A stretch of 64,000 nucleotides of DNA from Alicyclobacillus fastidiosus (lineage in GTDB: Bacteria > Bacillota > Bacilli > Alicyclobacillales > Alicyclobacillaceae). The stretch lies in the NCBI RefSeq assembly GCF_026651875.1, contig NZ_CP104067.1, positions 1,488,001 through 1,552,000 of the forward strand, in the 5' to 3' direction. Below, piece by piece: positions 1-8,513 of this stretch; position 1 is the first letter of the stretch, and each line of letters starts with the position of its first letter. Below the pieces are notes generated by a model. That model ran no database searches, was not told the DNA's origin, and saw nothing but the letters and a program-made list of their open reading frames with translations. Position numbers and translations under genes: made by a program.

Positions 1-798
1 CCAGTCTTATTTCCTCCGAACCGCTTTGAAGATGGGTCATTTCCCATCGGGGAGTACACGTATCACTTGCCCATCAACGAACCAAACCGGAACAATCACC
101 TACACGGGTTTCTTCACAGTGTCGCCTGGGATGTCACCGCCACCGGCGAAGGTGACCACGATTCATTCGTCGTCCTCACCTTGGTCGTCGACGAGGGCCA
201 TCCCGTCTACAACGCGTTTCCGCATCGCTTTCGCATGGACATCGAGTACCGTCTGTCGAGCAGTGGATTGCGGCAAACGGTGAGCGTCGAAAATGAGGGG
301 ACGTCACCGATGCCTTGTATGCTTGGCTTCCACACCGCTATCAATGTGCCTTTCTCAGCGCGCAGCACGGAGCGAGACTACGTGTTCACCGCGACGGTAG
401 GAAACCGTTTCGAAATGAGCGAGCGCATGCTGCCGACCGGCAACTATCTCGACCTGACACCGGCGGAGCGGATGATGCAAACGTCCGGAATTAGTCCGTT
501 CTTTGAGCCAATGGACAATCACTACACCGCACGACCCGAGCAGGGGCGAAATTGCGCGACGGTGACAGATAGGCGTGAAAACATCCGCTTGGTCTACGAT
601 GTAGGAGTAAAATATCGCCATTGGATGATTTGGAATAACGAGGCGGGTGGTTCATTTTTTTGCCCGGAACCGCAAATCAATGTCGTAAATGCGCCAAACC
701 TCCATCTCCCCTGCGAAGAGACAGGGCTCGTCGTCCTTGAAGAAGGGGAAACTTGGTCAGAGACGAGCACGTTGTTTGTCGAAGACGTCGTATATTGA
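1..798 (+). CDS. galM: aldose 1-epimerase (mutarotase), 5' end outside window
   Basis: Interconverts alpha and beta anomers of hexoses such as galactose or glucose in the cytoplasm. The reading frame is open from base 1, so the N-terminus lies upstream; 265 residues are visible. The segment NNHLHGFLH (residues 31-39) carries the conserved His region of the GalM family, GFHTAINVPF (109-118) the second catalytic His, WNNEAGGSFFCPEP (from about 211) the sugar-binding loop, and the EEGE motif near residue 247 the position of the catalytic Glu. The start, and so the exact length, cannot be given. No downstream partner is obvious; the next gene starts 225 bases later in a separate unit. Confidence 0.85.
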   Translation, partial: PVLFPPNRFEDGSFPIGEYTYHLPINEPNRNNHLHGFLHSVAWDVTATGEGDHDSFVVLTLVVDEGHPVYNAFPHRFRMDIEYRLSSSGLRQTVSVENEGTSPMPCMLGFHTAINVPFSARSTERDYVFTATVGNRFEMSERMLPTGNYLDLTPAERMMQTSGISPFFEPMDNHYTARPEQGRNCATVTDRRENIRLVYDVGVKYRHWMIWNNEAGGSFFCPEPQINVVNAPNLHLPCEETGLVVLEEGETWSETSTLFVEDVVY

Positions 799-1022
799 TC
801 AAATCTATCATTCCCCGGGTACGACCAGGTACGTGAGTGGCGAACGTCGCTTCTTACGTACCTGTTTTTTTGCCTTCGCGCGACTCGATGTCGGACGAGC
901 AGGGAGCGATTGTGCGGGTCGGTATATTCCAGTACTATGAAAAGTACGACTAGACTTACGGCACGTGCCAGAATGGGCTCGACCTCGCGATAACAGGGCT
1001 ACAGAGAAAAGGGTGGTAGCGT

Positions 1023-2261
1023 ATGTGGACATGGGTGCATCATGTGGGCAAGGCGATGATTGCGGCCGTCGTGCTCACATCTGGGATGGTGATGAATGCC
1101 GTCGCCATCGCAGGTGAAAAGGTTCCGGTCAGCAAGGGCACGTTGGTGTCACTCGGTGACTCTATCACATTTGGTTATAATTTAAATGACACTGAAAATA
1201 ATTCCTTGGTTTCCAAGTCTGCGTATCCGTATCTCATCGGTAAGGCGGACCATTTCAACGTATCCGATCTCGGCGTCCCCGGCTGGACCTCGGCCGATTT
1301 GTTGGCCGCTCTCGGTGCGCCCAACTTCAGTCGGGCCGTGCGCGGTGCATCAGTGGTCACGCTCGATATTGGCAGCAATGACCTGCTTCAGTGGGCCAGT
1401 GAGCAAGGACTGCTGACTTCCACTGACGAGTCGACTGCTCTGACCATCACGCCGGAACAACAGGCGGCGGCGGCGGAAGTACTTGCACAGTTTGGCTCCA
1501 ACTTTAAGAATATCATCGCTAAAATTCGTACCGAGACCTCTGCGCCGATTGTCGCGTACAACTTGTATGATCCCTTTCCCAGTTCCTCTGTGCTATCCAC
1601 GGTCGATGAGCAACTTGAAGCTTTTGAGAATCAAGAGATTGACTACGTCGCGGGACAGTACCACAACGTCGCGGTCGCTGACGCGCATGGCGCGTTCAGC
1701 GGAAATCAGCTCTCTTTCGTACGGATAGCAGAGGGTGACGTGCATCCAACGGTACGTGGGCAGAGTGCGCTTGCGCAAGTCGGCGAGCAGGCCTTGAAAG
1801 CTTTACTCAACAAGCAAGCTAAGCCGGGGGCGCAGAGTGGGGTAACTGACCTATTGGTGGGGGCGATTGCCCAAAGCGGAGGCACCACGTCGGGAAATGT
1901 GAATGGAAGTGATGTTACGTTGTCCGTTCCTGCGTCCGCGCTCAAGGAAGCGACCGAAGTGGACTTCACGAGTCAACAGTTTCCCAAGGGGGCCGCATCT
2001 GCAATCGCGACTGAGTTACCACGTGGCGACTTTGCCGTGGAGCTCGCGCTCAACTTTGACTCTAACGCTACATTTACAAAGGCATATACGCTTACCATCA
2101 AGAATCGGGCGATTGCCAAGGGTGCAAAGTTGTATCAAATCGCGGGAAAGACGTTGACGCCTGTGAAGACGACCTCCGCTGTGTCTGGAGAAATGACATG
2201 GAAGGGGACAAAGTCCGGCGACTTCGTGATTCTAAATCCAGCTCAACCTGCAAAGGGCTGA
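1023..2261 (+). CDS. secreted SGNH/GDSL-family esterase with C-terminal beta-type extension
   Basis: Probable exported hydrolase of the SGNH/GDSL lipase-esterase family (412 residues). A hydrophobic N-terminus (residues 11-30) looks like a signal peptide. Block I GDSI (45-48) supplies the nucleophile Ser47, block III GSND (117-120) the oxyanion Asn, and block V DVH (239-241) the Asp/His pair, so the catalytic set is complete. Residues ~265-412 form an extra Thr/Ser-rich domain that I do not recognise; its segment TLTIKNRAIAKGAKLYQI suggests a small beta-sandwich possibly used for surface attachment. The ATG follows GGGTGG weakly. It stands alone; the natural ester substrate cannot be read from the sequence. 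Confidence 0.8.
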   Translation: MWTWVHHVGKAMIAAVVLTSGMVMNAVAIAGEKVPVSKGTLVSLGDSITFGYNLNDTENNSLVSKSAYPYLIGKADHFNVSDLGVPGWTSADLLAALGAPNFSRAVRGASVVTLDIGSNDLLQWASEQGLLTSTDESTALTITPEQQAAAAEVLAQFGSNFKNIIAKIRTETSAPIVAYNLYDPFPSSSVLSTVDEQLEAFENQEIDYVAGQYHNVAVADAHGAFSGNQLSFVRIAEGDVHPTVRGQSALAQVGEQALKALLNKQAKPGAQSGVTDLLVGAIAQSGGTTSGNVNGSDVTLSVPASALKEATEVDFTSQQFPKGAASAIATELPRGDFAVELALNFDSNATFTKAYTLTIKNRAIAKGAKLYQIAGKTLTPVKTTSAVSGEMTWKGTKSGDFVILNPAQPAKG

Positions 2262-2392
2262 CACTGTGATTCCGCTGTCGTGCTCACGGGCTATTCCTCG
2301 GCGGCACTCGCTCAAGAACAGCCCTGTTTTCGCGGGTGTTGTGCGATAAGATGGCCCGGATGGGGGTCAGCCTGTTTGGGCCTTGCGCGGCC

Positions 2393-3595
2393 TTAGCGAG
2401 TTGATTGGCCGATGTCTGCCGATTCCATCGTTGGTCCACGGCGTGCGTGTGGTTTTGGCGCCAGCACGAACGTACACATTGCGGCGAACAGGCTGATGGT
2501 GGCTACGCAGAAGAATCCGGTGTTCAGGCTGAACGATTCCCCAATCCAGCCAACCAAAGACGGACCGCCGAACATACCGAGCGAGTAAATCGCCTGATAG
2601 AAGCCCATCGCTGTGGCACGCCGGGCGGAATCGATATGTTTGATGGCGAGGCCCATCAGCACCGGCATGCACAAGCCCTGGCCGAGCCCGTTGGCCGCCT
2701 GGGTGACGTATAGCCAATTGAGTGAATGAACGGTTGGGATGACACAGGTAAAGATCGCGGACAGTGCAAATCCAATGACGACGACGTTGCGTTCACCGAG
2801 TTTTCGCGATAGAATCCCGCCACTGTACAGTGACGCGAGAGCGTTCGGCAGTGTGGATGCGAGGGTGAGCCAACTTAAATCTATCTTGCTAGCACCTAGG
2901 TGTGTAGCGTCTTCGGGCGTGAAGCCAAACATGGTTGAAAACGTGATGATTTGAGCCAGAACAGCGAGGATGGAGACGCCCAGCACAATTTTGTCGCGGC
3001 CGACCGCGATGAGCTCCTTGGGCTGAATCCCTTTGGCGTCCTTGGCGGGCGGGTTATCTTTGATTCCGAAGCTCATGAGGAACCCGAGTGTGCCACCGAC
3101 GACCGCTAACCAAAATGCCGCGTGCCATCCGAATCGTTGTGCCACGATCCCGCCGAGTGTCGTGGCCAGCAGCTGACCAATGGACGTGAAGAAGCTAATG
3201 ATCCCCATCGCCTTGGGGGCGCTTTCATCGCTGTGGTAACTGGCGTACAAAACCGTAAATACGACCCAGCTCGCCGCAGCGACTCCGGCGAGCAATCGAC
3301 AAATGAGCGCCGCCCATACGGAACTCGTGAGCGCGAAGCCGAGACTACTGAGTGTACCCACTGCTACGCCGCCGATGATGAATGGTTTCCTGCTGCCGAC
3401 TCGGTCTGACCATACACCGAGTGGAATGCGAACGAGCATCTGTGAAAACCCATACGATCCGATAATTACCCCCGACATCGCGAGACTCCCACCGAGCGCT
3501 AGGACATAAGGAGATAATAAAGGGACGTAGGTATAGGTGGAGAACCAGTAAAACATCGTCACTATGTAAAATAAGGTGATCCGATTTGTGGCCAT
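2393..3595 (-). CDS. MFS transporter
   Basis: Twelve-helix major facilitator superfamily carrier, 400 residues, probably a proton-coupled drug or sugar exporter. The family motif A appears between helices 2 and 3 as GVWSDRVGSRKPF. The ATG is preceded on the minus strand by AAAGGGAGTG at good spacing. It faces the SGNH esterase gene convergently and has no operon partner, so its substrate is unknown. Assignment to the superfamily is safe; a subfamily cannot be chosen by reading alone. Confidence 0.85.
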   Translation of the reverse strand: MATNRITLFYIVTMFYWFSTYTYVPLLSPYVLALGGSLAMSGVIIGSYGFSQMLVRIPLGVWSDRVGSRKPFIIGGVAVGTLSSLGFALTSSVWAALICRLLAGVAAASWVVFTVLYASYHSDESAPKAMGIISFFTSIGQLLATTLGGIVAQRFGWHAAFWLAVVGGTLGFLMSFGIKDNPPAKDAKGIQPKELIAVGRDKIVLGVSILAVLAQIITFSTMFGFTPEDATHLGASKIDLSWLTLASTLPNALASLYSGGILSRKLGERNVVVIGFALSAIFTCVIPTVHSLNWLYVTQAANGLGQGLCMPVLMGLAIKHIDSARRATAMGFYQAIYSLGMFGGPSLVGWIGESFSLNTGFFCVATISLFAAMCTFVLAPKPHARRGPTMESADIGQSTR

Positions 3596-3728
3596 TGAGG
3601 CACTCCCTTTACGGCAAAGTAGGCCATCGCGAGACCTAGCGTGAGTGTATCCTGTTTCCTACTATATGAGAAGGAGTGTTCGGCGATGGCAGCACGAACC
3701 CATTCCCCCTTCTCGACTGTACTTACGT

Positions 3729-3759
3729 AAAAAGGGGGCGCCTCGTTTGAGAGACGCCC
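3729..3759 (-). terminator. Rho-independent terminator of the zinc-ribbon gene
   Basis: Nine-base stem 3736-3744 with 3751-3759 (one G-T pair), loop of six, followed on the minus strand by a run of T (A5 at 3729-3733). It lies five bases past the stop of the small zinc-ribbon gene. Confidence 0.75.
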
Positions 3760-3764
3760 ATTAC

Positions 3765-3965
3765 CTAGATACCCAATTGCTTTAGTGCTTCTTCCAGACT
3801 TAGTGTTTGAAGGAGCGACATTTTTTCCTCAATGTCTTGGTCTTCTGAGGTGCCAATTCGAATGAATTTCCTCCGGTCAGAGCGACAATCTGGACACCGA
3901 TTCATCAATTCGTATGTGGCCGTGTTGTATCCGCATTTTCGGCAGACATAGAGATACGATTTCAC
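3765..3965 (-). CDS. small zinc-ribbon protein (66 aa)
   Basis: A 66-residue cytoplasmic protein with two CxxC pairs, CRKC (residues 8-11) and CPDC (24-27), spaced as in rubredoxin-like zinc ribbons. The C-terminal third is acidic and helical (EDQDIEEKMSLLQTLSLEEAL). Upstream bases on the minus strand include GAAAGTGGGTGATGACGAG, a usable ribosome site. It has its own terminator. Function is unknown; such small ribbons often bind nucleic acid or serve as metal-dependent protein contacts, which is inference only. Confidence 0.65.
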   Translation of the reverse strand: MKSYLYVCRKCGYNTATYELMNRCPDCRSDRRKFIRIGTSEDQDIEEKMSLLQTLSLEEALKQLGI

Positions 3966-4087
3966 TCGTCATCACCCACTTTCAGTATGGAAGGTAGGGA
4001 CTGTCGAAGTCTCGCGCATTCTGTCAAACAATCGAAACAATTATCTAATCTTTTCGACAAAAACCTCAGGGAAAGGAGGTAAAATCA

Positions 4088-4117
4088 TTGACGAGTCTGA
4101 AAATTACGTCTTATAAT
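4088..4117 (+). promoter_or_regulatory. SigA-type promoter of the gntR-ABC operon
   Basis: TTGACG (4088-4093) and TATAAT (4112-4117) are separated by 18 bases, a near-consensus SigA promoter; transcription would start near 4124, about 100 bases before the regulator start. Confidence 0.65.
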
Positions 4118-4169
4118 CTTCGTAACCTGGATACGGTCGACGGTCGACGGCGGTAGTGAAATACCCCGA

Positions 4170-4190
4170 TTGATCACGTGAACTGACCAA
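4170..4190. promoter_or_regulatory. candidate GntR operator
   Basis: TTGATCA (4170-4176) and TGACCAA (4184-4190) form an inverted repeat with one mismatch, centred between the promoter and the regulator start. FadR-type GntR proteins often bind short TTGxTC/GAxCAA-like dyads near their own promoters, so autoregulation is plausible. This is inferred from position and symmetry only. Confidence 0.35.
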
Positions 4191-4224
4191 TATGGGTGAA
4201 TCGATTGGCGGAAGGGGGGGTAAA

Positions 4225-4953
4225 GTGAAGCCGATTCAACGAGCTGTACCTTTGGTGAATCAGGTCTATGAGCATTTGCGAGGCGCCATATTGTCCGGCA
4301 CGCTCAAGCCAGGTGAAAAAATTGTCGAAACGAAACTCGCTGGTGAGTTGCAGGTGAGTCGGAGCCCGGTTCGAGAGGCGATTCGCCTGCTGGCGAACGA
4401 ACAGCTACTTAAAGAACAAAATGGAAACATTAGCGTTTTCGTACCGACTATTCACGATTTTCAGGAGATATCAGCACTCCGTTTGGCCGTGGAACCCGCT
4501 GCGGCGGCAATGGCTGCACGAAGGTTTGAAGCGCCCGACGTTCAAGCGTTGCAGACGAGCCTAGAAGCGAACATAGAGGAGACGAAACACTGTTTAGCAG
4601 TCGGGGATATGGAAGGAATCATTCCACTGAACAACGAGTTCCACCGAGTGATCTGGACGTGTGGTGGGAATGGCCGATTCGTTCGAATCATGGAAAATGT
4701 GTCCGCACTTATTCAATATTATTGTTCCCTGGTTCTGGACATCAACCAGCAGCAGACGAACATTCTTCAAGAGCACACAGATATCTACCTAGCCCTGAAA
4801 GCTGGGGATCCAGTTGAAGCGCAGAATGCGATGTATCGGCATATCAACAAAGATCAGCAAGTTATCGAGCGATACGCGGCGAGTTCGGACGGATTCAACG
4901 TAGAGTTTCCGCCGGCCGGTGTCGCGCTATATAAAGAAGGGGAGTTGAGTTAG
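4225..4953 (+). CDS. GntR family (FadR/FCD type) transcriptional regulator
   Basis: DNA-binding regulator: winged helix at residues ~10-75 (RSPVREAIRLLANEQLL is the recognition region) and an all-helical FCD effector domain at ~80-220. The FCD metal-site residues are visible as Asn and His in NNEFHRVIW, His in HTDIYLAL and His in MYRHI, so the domain probably binds a metal and a small carboxylate-like effector. I chose GTG 4225 because GAAGGGGGGG sits just ahead of it; an ATG at 4192 is in frame but has no ribosome site. The stop codon abuts the start of the binding-protein gene, so this gene is the first of the importer operon and probably its regulator. Confidence 0.85.
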   Translation: MKPIQRAVPLVNQVYEHLRGAILSGTLKPGEKIVETKLAGELQVSRSPVREAIRLLANEQLLKEQNGNISVFVPTIHDFQEISALRLAVEPAAAAMAARRFEAPDVQALQTSLEANIEETKHCLAVGDMEGIIPLNNEFHRVIWTCGGNGRFVRIMENVSALIQYYCSLVLDINQQQTNILQEHTDIYLALKAGDPVEAQNAMYRHINKDQQVIERYAASSDGFNVEFPPAGVALYKEGELS

Positions 4954-6519
4954 GTGAGAAGAACTAGAACAACGCTTGCGGCTGTATCAACCTTGATTGC
5001 ATTGGGTGCTGTAGTCGGATGTGGAAGTAGTGGTGGCACTACAACCAACGATTCAAACAGTAGCGGCAATCCTTCGGTGTCCTCGTCGACGAGTCAAACC
5101 GGTACGCTCTCAGTTGGCTTACAAGCGGACCCGGCAACGCTAGACCCCGCTTTGTCGAGTGCGCTCGTCGACCGTCAGGTCATGGCCAACATCTATGACA
5201 CGCTCTTTGCACTCACACCAGACGGCAAAATTGTACCGGATCTCGTCAAGTCGTACGAGATTTCGCAGGATGGTAAGACCTATACATTCCACCTGCAAAC
5301 TGGAGTGAAATTCCAGGATGGGACGCCGTTCAACGCGGCCGCTGTGAAGTTCAATCTCGAGCGCGACTTAGCTCCCACATCAGCGAGAAAGAGTGAGGTA
5401 AGTGTCATTCAGACGATTGACACGCCCGACGACAACACCGTCGTCCTTCACCTCAAGACTCCTTACAGCCCGTTGCTTGGCGTGTTCACGGACAGGGCCG
5501 GAATGATGGTGTCGCCGACGGCAGTGAAGAAGGAAGGAGCCAATTATCCAAACCATCCGGTTGGAACTGGGCCGTACGCGTTCCAAAGCCGAGTCAAGGG
5601 CGACCACATCACGTTGACGGCCAACAAGGATTATTGGAAGGGCGCCCCAAAGATTCAGCAAGTGACGTTCAAGGCATTTAGCGACCCGAACGTGGAATTG
5701 ACGAACTTGGAAAGCGGCGCCATTCAGTTGGCAGACCAAGTTCCAGCTCAGCAACTGGCTTCGCTGAAACAAAACGCCAACTTTGTCGTCTCAAATACGG
5801 CGGGGCTTGGATATCAGGGTTTTTACCTGAACTGCTCGCAGGCGCCGTTTAACAACCAGTACTTGCGCGAGGCGGTGGACGCCGCCATCGACCGGCAAAC
5901 CATCGTCAACGTGGTATTTAAAGGCGAGGCATCGCCAGGGTGGGGGCCATTCAGCCCTGAATCACCCGTGTACAACGCGAAACAGGACACGCCTCCGGCT
6001 GCGAACGGCAGCGAGGTTGAGAAGTTGCTGAAAGAGGGCGGCAAGCCGAACGGGTTCACGTTTACTTTCCAGACCGCCAACAGCCCTGTCAGTACCGAAA
6101 CCGCCCAGATTATTCAGAGTATGTTGCAGAAGTACAACATCAAGATGAACATTCAGCAATTGGAGTTTGGCACGCTGCTGTCGAACAACACCAACCACGC
6201 TTTCCAAGCTTCAGCACTCGGTTGGTCCGGGCGGATCGACCCTGATCAGAACGCCTATCAGTTCTGGCACACGGGCGGATCTGAGAACGGTTCGAACTTC
6301 AGCGACCCCACGGTGGACAAGCTGCTCGAGCAAGCTCGGACACAAGCGAACATGTCGCAGCGGGCACAGACGTACTCGCAGTTCATGGACGAAATGCATA
6401 AGCAAGATCCTTATATCTTCTTGTACTTTCAAAATAATACGTATGCCTATTCGAAAAATCTGCAAGGGTTCCAAGCTTATCCCGACGGGGTCTTCAGAAT
6501 TGCCAACATGTCCATTTGA
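4954..6519 (+). CDS. peptide/nickel-type ABC transporter substrate-binding lipoprotein (SBP_bac_5)
   Basis: Extracellular solute-binding lipoprotein of the DppA/OppA/NikA family, 521 residues. Lipobox AVVGC places the lipidated Cys at about residue 23, followed by a Gly/Ser/Thr-rich linker. Family signatures include LDPALSSALVDRQVMANIYD, LVKSYEISQDGKTYTFHL, FQDGTPFNAAAVKFNLERD, and VGTGPYAF. Translation starts at a GTG directly after the regulator stop codon, with the AAGGGGAG ribosome site inside the regulator gene, a sign of coupling. The ligand (peptide, opine, metal chelate or other) cannot be told. Two permease genes follow, but no ATPase genes. Confidence 0.9.
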   Translation: MRRTRTTLAAVSTLIALGAVVGCGSSGGTTTNDSNSSGNPSVSSSTSQTGTLSVGLQADPATLDPALSSALVDRQVMANIYDTLFALTPDGKIVPDLVKSYEISQDGKTYTFHLQTGVKFQDGTPFNAAAVKFNLERDLAPTSARKSEVSVIQTIDTPDDNTVVLHLKTPYSPLLGVFTDRAGMMVSPTAVKKEGANYPNHPVGTGPYAFQSRVKGDHITLTANKDYWKGAPKIQQVTFKAFSDPNVELTNLESGAIQLADQVPAQQLASLKQNANFVVSNTAGLGYQGFYLNCSQAPFNNQYLREAVDAAIDRQTIVNVVFKGEASPGWGPFSPESPVYNAKQDTPPAANGSEVEKLLKEGGKPNGFTFTFQTANSPVSTETAQIIQSMLQKYNIKMNIQQLEFGTLLSNNTNHAFQASALGWSGRIDPDQNAYQFWHTGGSENGSNFSDPTVDKLLEQARTQANMSQRAQTYSQFMDEMHKQDPYIFLYFQNNTYAYSKNLQGFQAYPDGVFRIANMSI

Positions 6520-6549
6520 TGCCGCCTATCTTCTCAAAGCAAGTTGGTT

Positions 6550-6599
6550 ACAGGGTCGAACTTCGCTCGCTGGAACCCGTGTTCCAGCGAGCGCCCTGT
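6550..6599 (+). other. strong intercistronic hairpin between binding protein and permease genes
   Basis: CGCTCGCTGGAAC (6564-6576) pairs perfectly with 6581-6593 over a four-base loop CCGT. An outer ACAGGG (6550-6555) pairs with CCCTGT (6594-6599). There is no T run, so it is not a classic terminator. Placed after a binding-protein gene, such hairpins usually protect the upstream mRNA and keep permease expression lower, as known for malE-malF. Confidence 0.6.
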
Positions 6600-6636
6600 T
6601 GGAAGCGCGCAGTTGTAATTCCGGGAGGTTCCAGGT

Positions 6637-7590
6637 ATGGCATACGTCGTAAAACGACTTCTGACGATGATTCCCGTACTTTTGTTTCTCAGTATCATGG
6701 TCTTTAGCTTAATTCACTTGATTCCAGGAAATCCGGCTGAAATCATCCTTGGCCAAGATGCCACACCGGCTGCTGTTCAGGCTTTGCGTGCGCAAATGGG
6801 GCTGAACGCGCCGCTGTTCGTCCAATACGTCGATTGGATGGGGAGATTGTTTCACGGGAATTTAGGTTCCTCGCTCATCGATCACGAGGCTGTCTCCTCG
6901 CTCATCGCGCAGCGATTGCCCGTCACAGTGGAATTGGCCATTGGGACGATTGTCGTGGCACTTCTCATCGCCTTTCCACTGGGTATTTTAGCCGCGGTAT
7001 ATCGCGGGAAATGGGCAGACTTCGTCGCGCTCTTCACGTCGACCGTCGGACTCTCCGTTCCACCGTTTTGGATTGGACTGATCTTTCTCCTGTTGTTCAC
7101 CGTGAAAGTGCATTTGTTCCCGTCCTCGGGTTATGTGCCAATCTGGCAGAACCCCGGGCAAAACCTGTCGGTGATGATTCTGCCGATGGTGGCGACTGGG
7201 ATTCGTGAAGCCGCTGTGTTATTGCGCATGCTGCGATCCAGTTTGATGGAAGTGGTCGACCAAGACTTCGTCCGCACCGCGCGCGCAAAAGGGCTCCGCG
7301 GTTGGATTGTCATCGTGAGCCACGCGCTTCCCAATGCACTCATTCCAGTCATTACAACCGGTGGACTGCAGATTGCCGGACTTCTCGGCGGCCTTGTGAT
7401 CACGGAGCAGATTTTCTCTCTGCCTGGATTTGGACAACTGCTCGTACAAAGCGTCTTTAGTCGCGACTACACGACGGTGCAAGGCGCGGCCATGGTGGCG
7501 GCGTTGATCGTCGTGATTGTCAACTTGGCCGTAGATCTCGTGTACGGCATCGTCGATCCACGCATCCGCTTGAATGGAGGGAAGTCGTAA
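6637..7590 (+). CDS. ABC transporter permease, DppB type
   Basis: Inner-membrane permease of the DppB/OppB family, 317 residues, six predicted helices. The N-terminal MAYVVKRLLTMIPVLLFLSIM is typical of DppB, and DFVRTARAKGLRGWIVIVSH is the EAA loop that contacts the ATPase. The ATG follows GGGAGGTTCCAGGT. It lies 117 bases after the binding-protein gene, separated by a strong hairpin. It forms the channel with the DppC-like protein encoded next. Confidence 0.9.
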   Translation: MAYVVKRLLTMIPVLLFLSIMVFSLIHLIPGNPAEIILGQDATPAAVQALRAQMGLNAPLFVQYVDWMGRLFHGNLGSSLIDHEAVSSLIAQRLPVTVELAIGTIVVALLIAFPLGILAAVYRGKWADFVALFTSTVGLSVPPFWIGLIFLLLFTVKVHLFPSSGYVPIWQNPGQNLSVMILPMVATGIREAAVLLRMLRSSLMEVVDQDFVRTARAKGLRGWIVIVSHALPNALIPVITTGGLQIAGLLGGLVITEQIFSLPGFGQLLVQSVFSRDYTTVQGAAMVAALIVVIVNLAVDLVYGIVDPRIRLNGGKS

Positions 7591-7591
7591 G

Positions 7592-8485
7592 ATGGCGTTA
7601 CATCAGAACATCGTCCAGGAAGCAGCCGCGGCTTCAACCGCCGCCGTTCGAGTCAAGCGAACGCGTAGACTATTCCGTAACAGACAACTGTGGGTTGGTG
7701 GTATCATAGTTGGCGTGGTCGTGTTCGTTGCCATCTTTGCCCCACTCGTCTCTCCATATGGGCCAAATGCCAACGACTACACGAATCTTCTCCAAGCGCC
7801 ATCTGCGCATCACTGGTTCGGGACCGACCAGTTGGGGCGGGATCAACTGGCGCGAACGATGATCGGGGCACGCACTTCGATGGAAGTCTCCATTGGTGCG
7901 CTTGTGGTCGGACTCGTGGTCGGGATTCCGGTTGGACTGGTCACAGGGTATTACCGCGGATTTCTCGATGACTGGTTGATCATGCGGATCATCGATGCGA
8001 TTCAGGCGTTTCCGTTTTTGATCTTGGCATTGGTCCTGGCGGCCATGCTAGGGCCGGGTGCGCGCAATGCGATGATTGCGATTGGCATCGGGTACGTGCC
8101 CATCTTTGTGCGTACGGTTCGCGGTCAAGTTTTGGCGGAGTTTGAGAAGGAATACGTGATGGCCGCGAGAGCGCTTGGATCTACGGATTTCCGCATCATG
8201 TGGAAGCATATTTTACCGAACTCCATGACGCCGTTGCTCGTGCAAGCGACGTTGGCGATGGCCTCGGGCATCGTCGCCGAGGCAAGTCTCAGTTACTTGG
8301 GGCTCGGCGTTCAACCGCCCACCGCGAGCTGGGGTACGATGTTGCAAAATTCTCAGGGGTACCTTGGACAGGCGCCTTGGCTGGCGATTGTTCCGGGCCT
8401 CGCTATCGCCGTATCGGTTCTCGGGTTCAACGTGTTGGGCGACGGCATTCAACAGTGGCTCGACCCGAGGCAAGGAAATCGATAA
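7592..8485 (+). CDS. ABC transporter permease, DppC type
   Basis: Second channel subunit, 297 residues, with the N-terminal cytoplasmic leader, first helix (IIVGVVVFVAIFAPLVSPYG) and the GTDQLGRDQLARTM segment characteristic of DppC/OppC. The EAA loop is EYVMAARALGSTDFRIMWKHI. ATG 7592 is preferred because GGAGGGAAG ends nine bases upstream; an earlier in-frame codon at 7574 falls inside the previous gene. The start is one base past the DppB stop. No ATPase gene follows, which leaves this importer dependent on ATPases encoded elsewhere, possibly the pair at 32.1-34.0 kb. Confidence 0.9.
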   Translation: MALHQNIVQEAAAASTAAVRVKRTRRLFRNRQLWVGGIIVGVVVFVAIFAPLVSPYGPNANDYTNLLQAPSAHHWFGTDQLGRDQLARTMIGARTSMEVSIGALVVGLVVGIPVGLVTGYYRGFLDDWLIMRIIDAIQAFPFLILALVLAAMLGPGARNAMIAIGIGYVPIFVRTVRGQVLAEFEKEYVMAARALGSTDFRIMWKHILPNSMTPLLVQATLAMASGIVAEASLSYLGLGVQPPTASWGTMLQNSQGYLGQAPWLAIVPGLAIAVSVLGFNVLGDGIQQWLDPRQGNR

Positions 8486-8513
8486 TCTTGAACTTCCACC
8501 GAAGGGAAGGTGA

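Noticed and set aside
4131-4150. GGTCGAC repeated twice in tandem upstream of gntR
   Set aside because: Only two 7-8 base units; palindromic SalI-like sequence may be chance. The TTGATCA dyad is a better operator candidate.
4088-4156. 22-codon ORF (TTG start) with a perfect AGGAGGT site before the gntR gene
   Set aside because: The same bases form a TTGACG-N18-TATAAT promoter, so the start codon would lie upstream of the transcript start. The ribosome-like site is probably chance.
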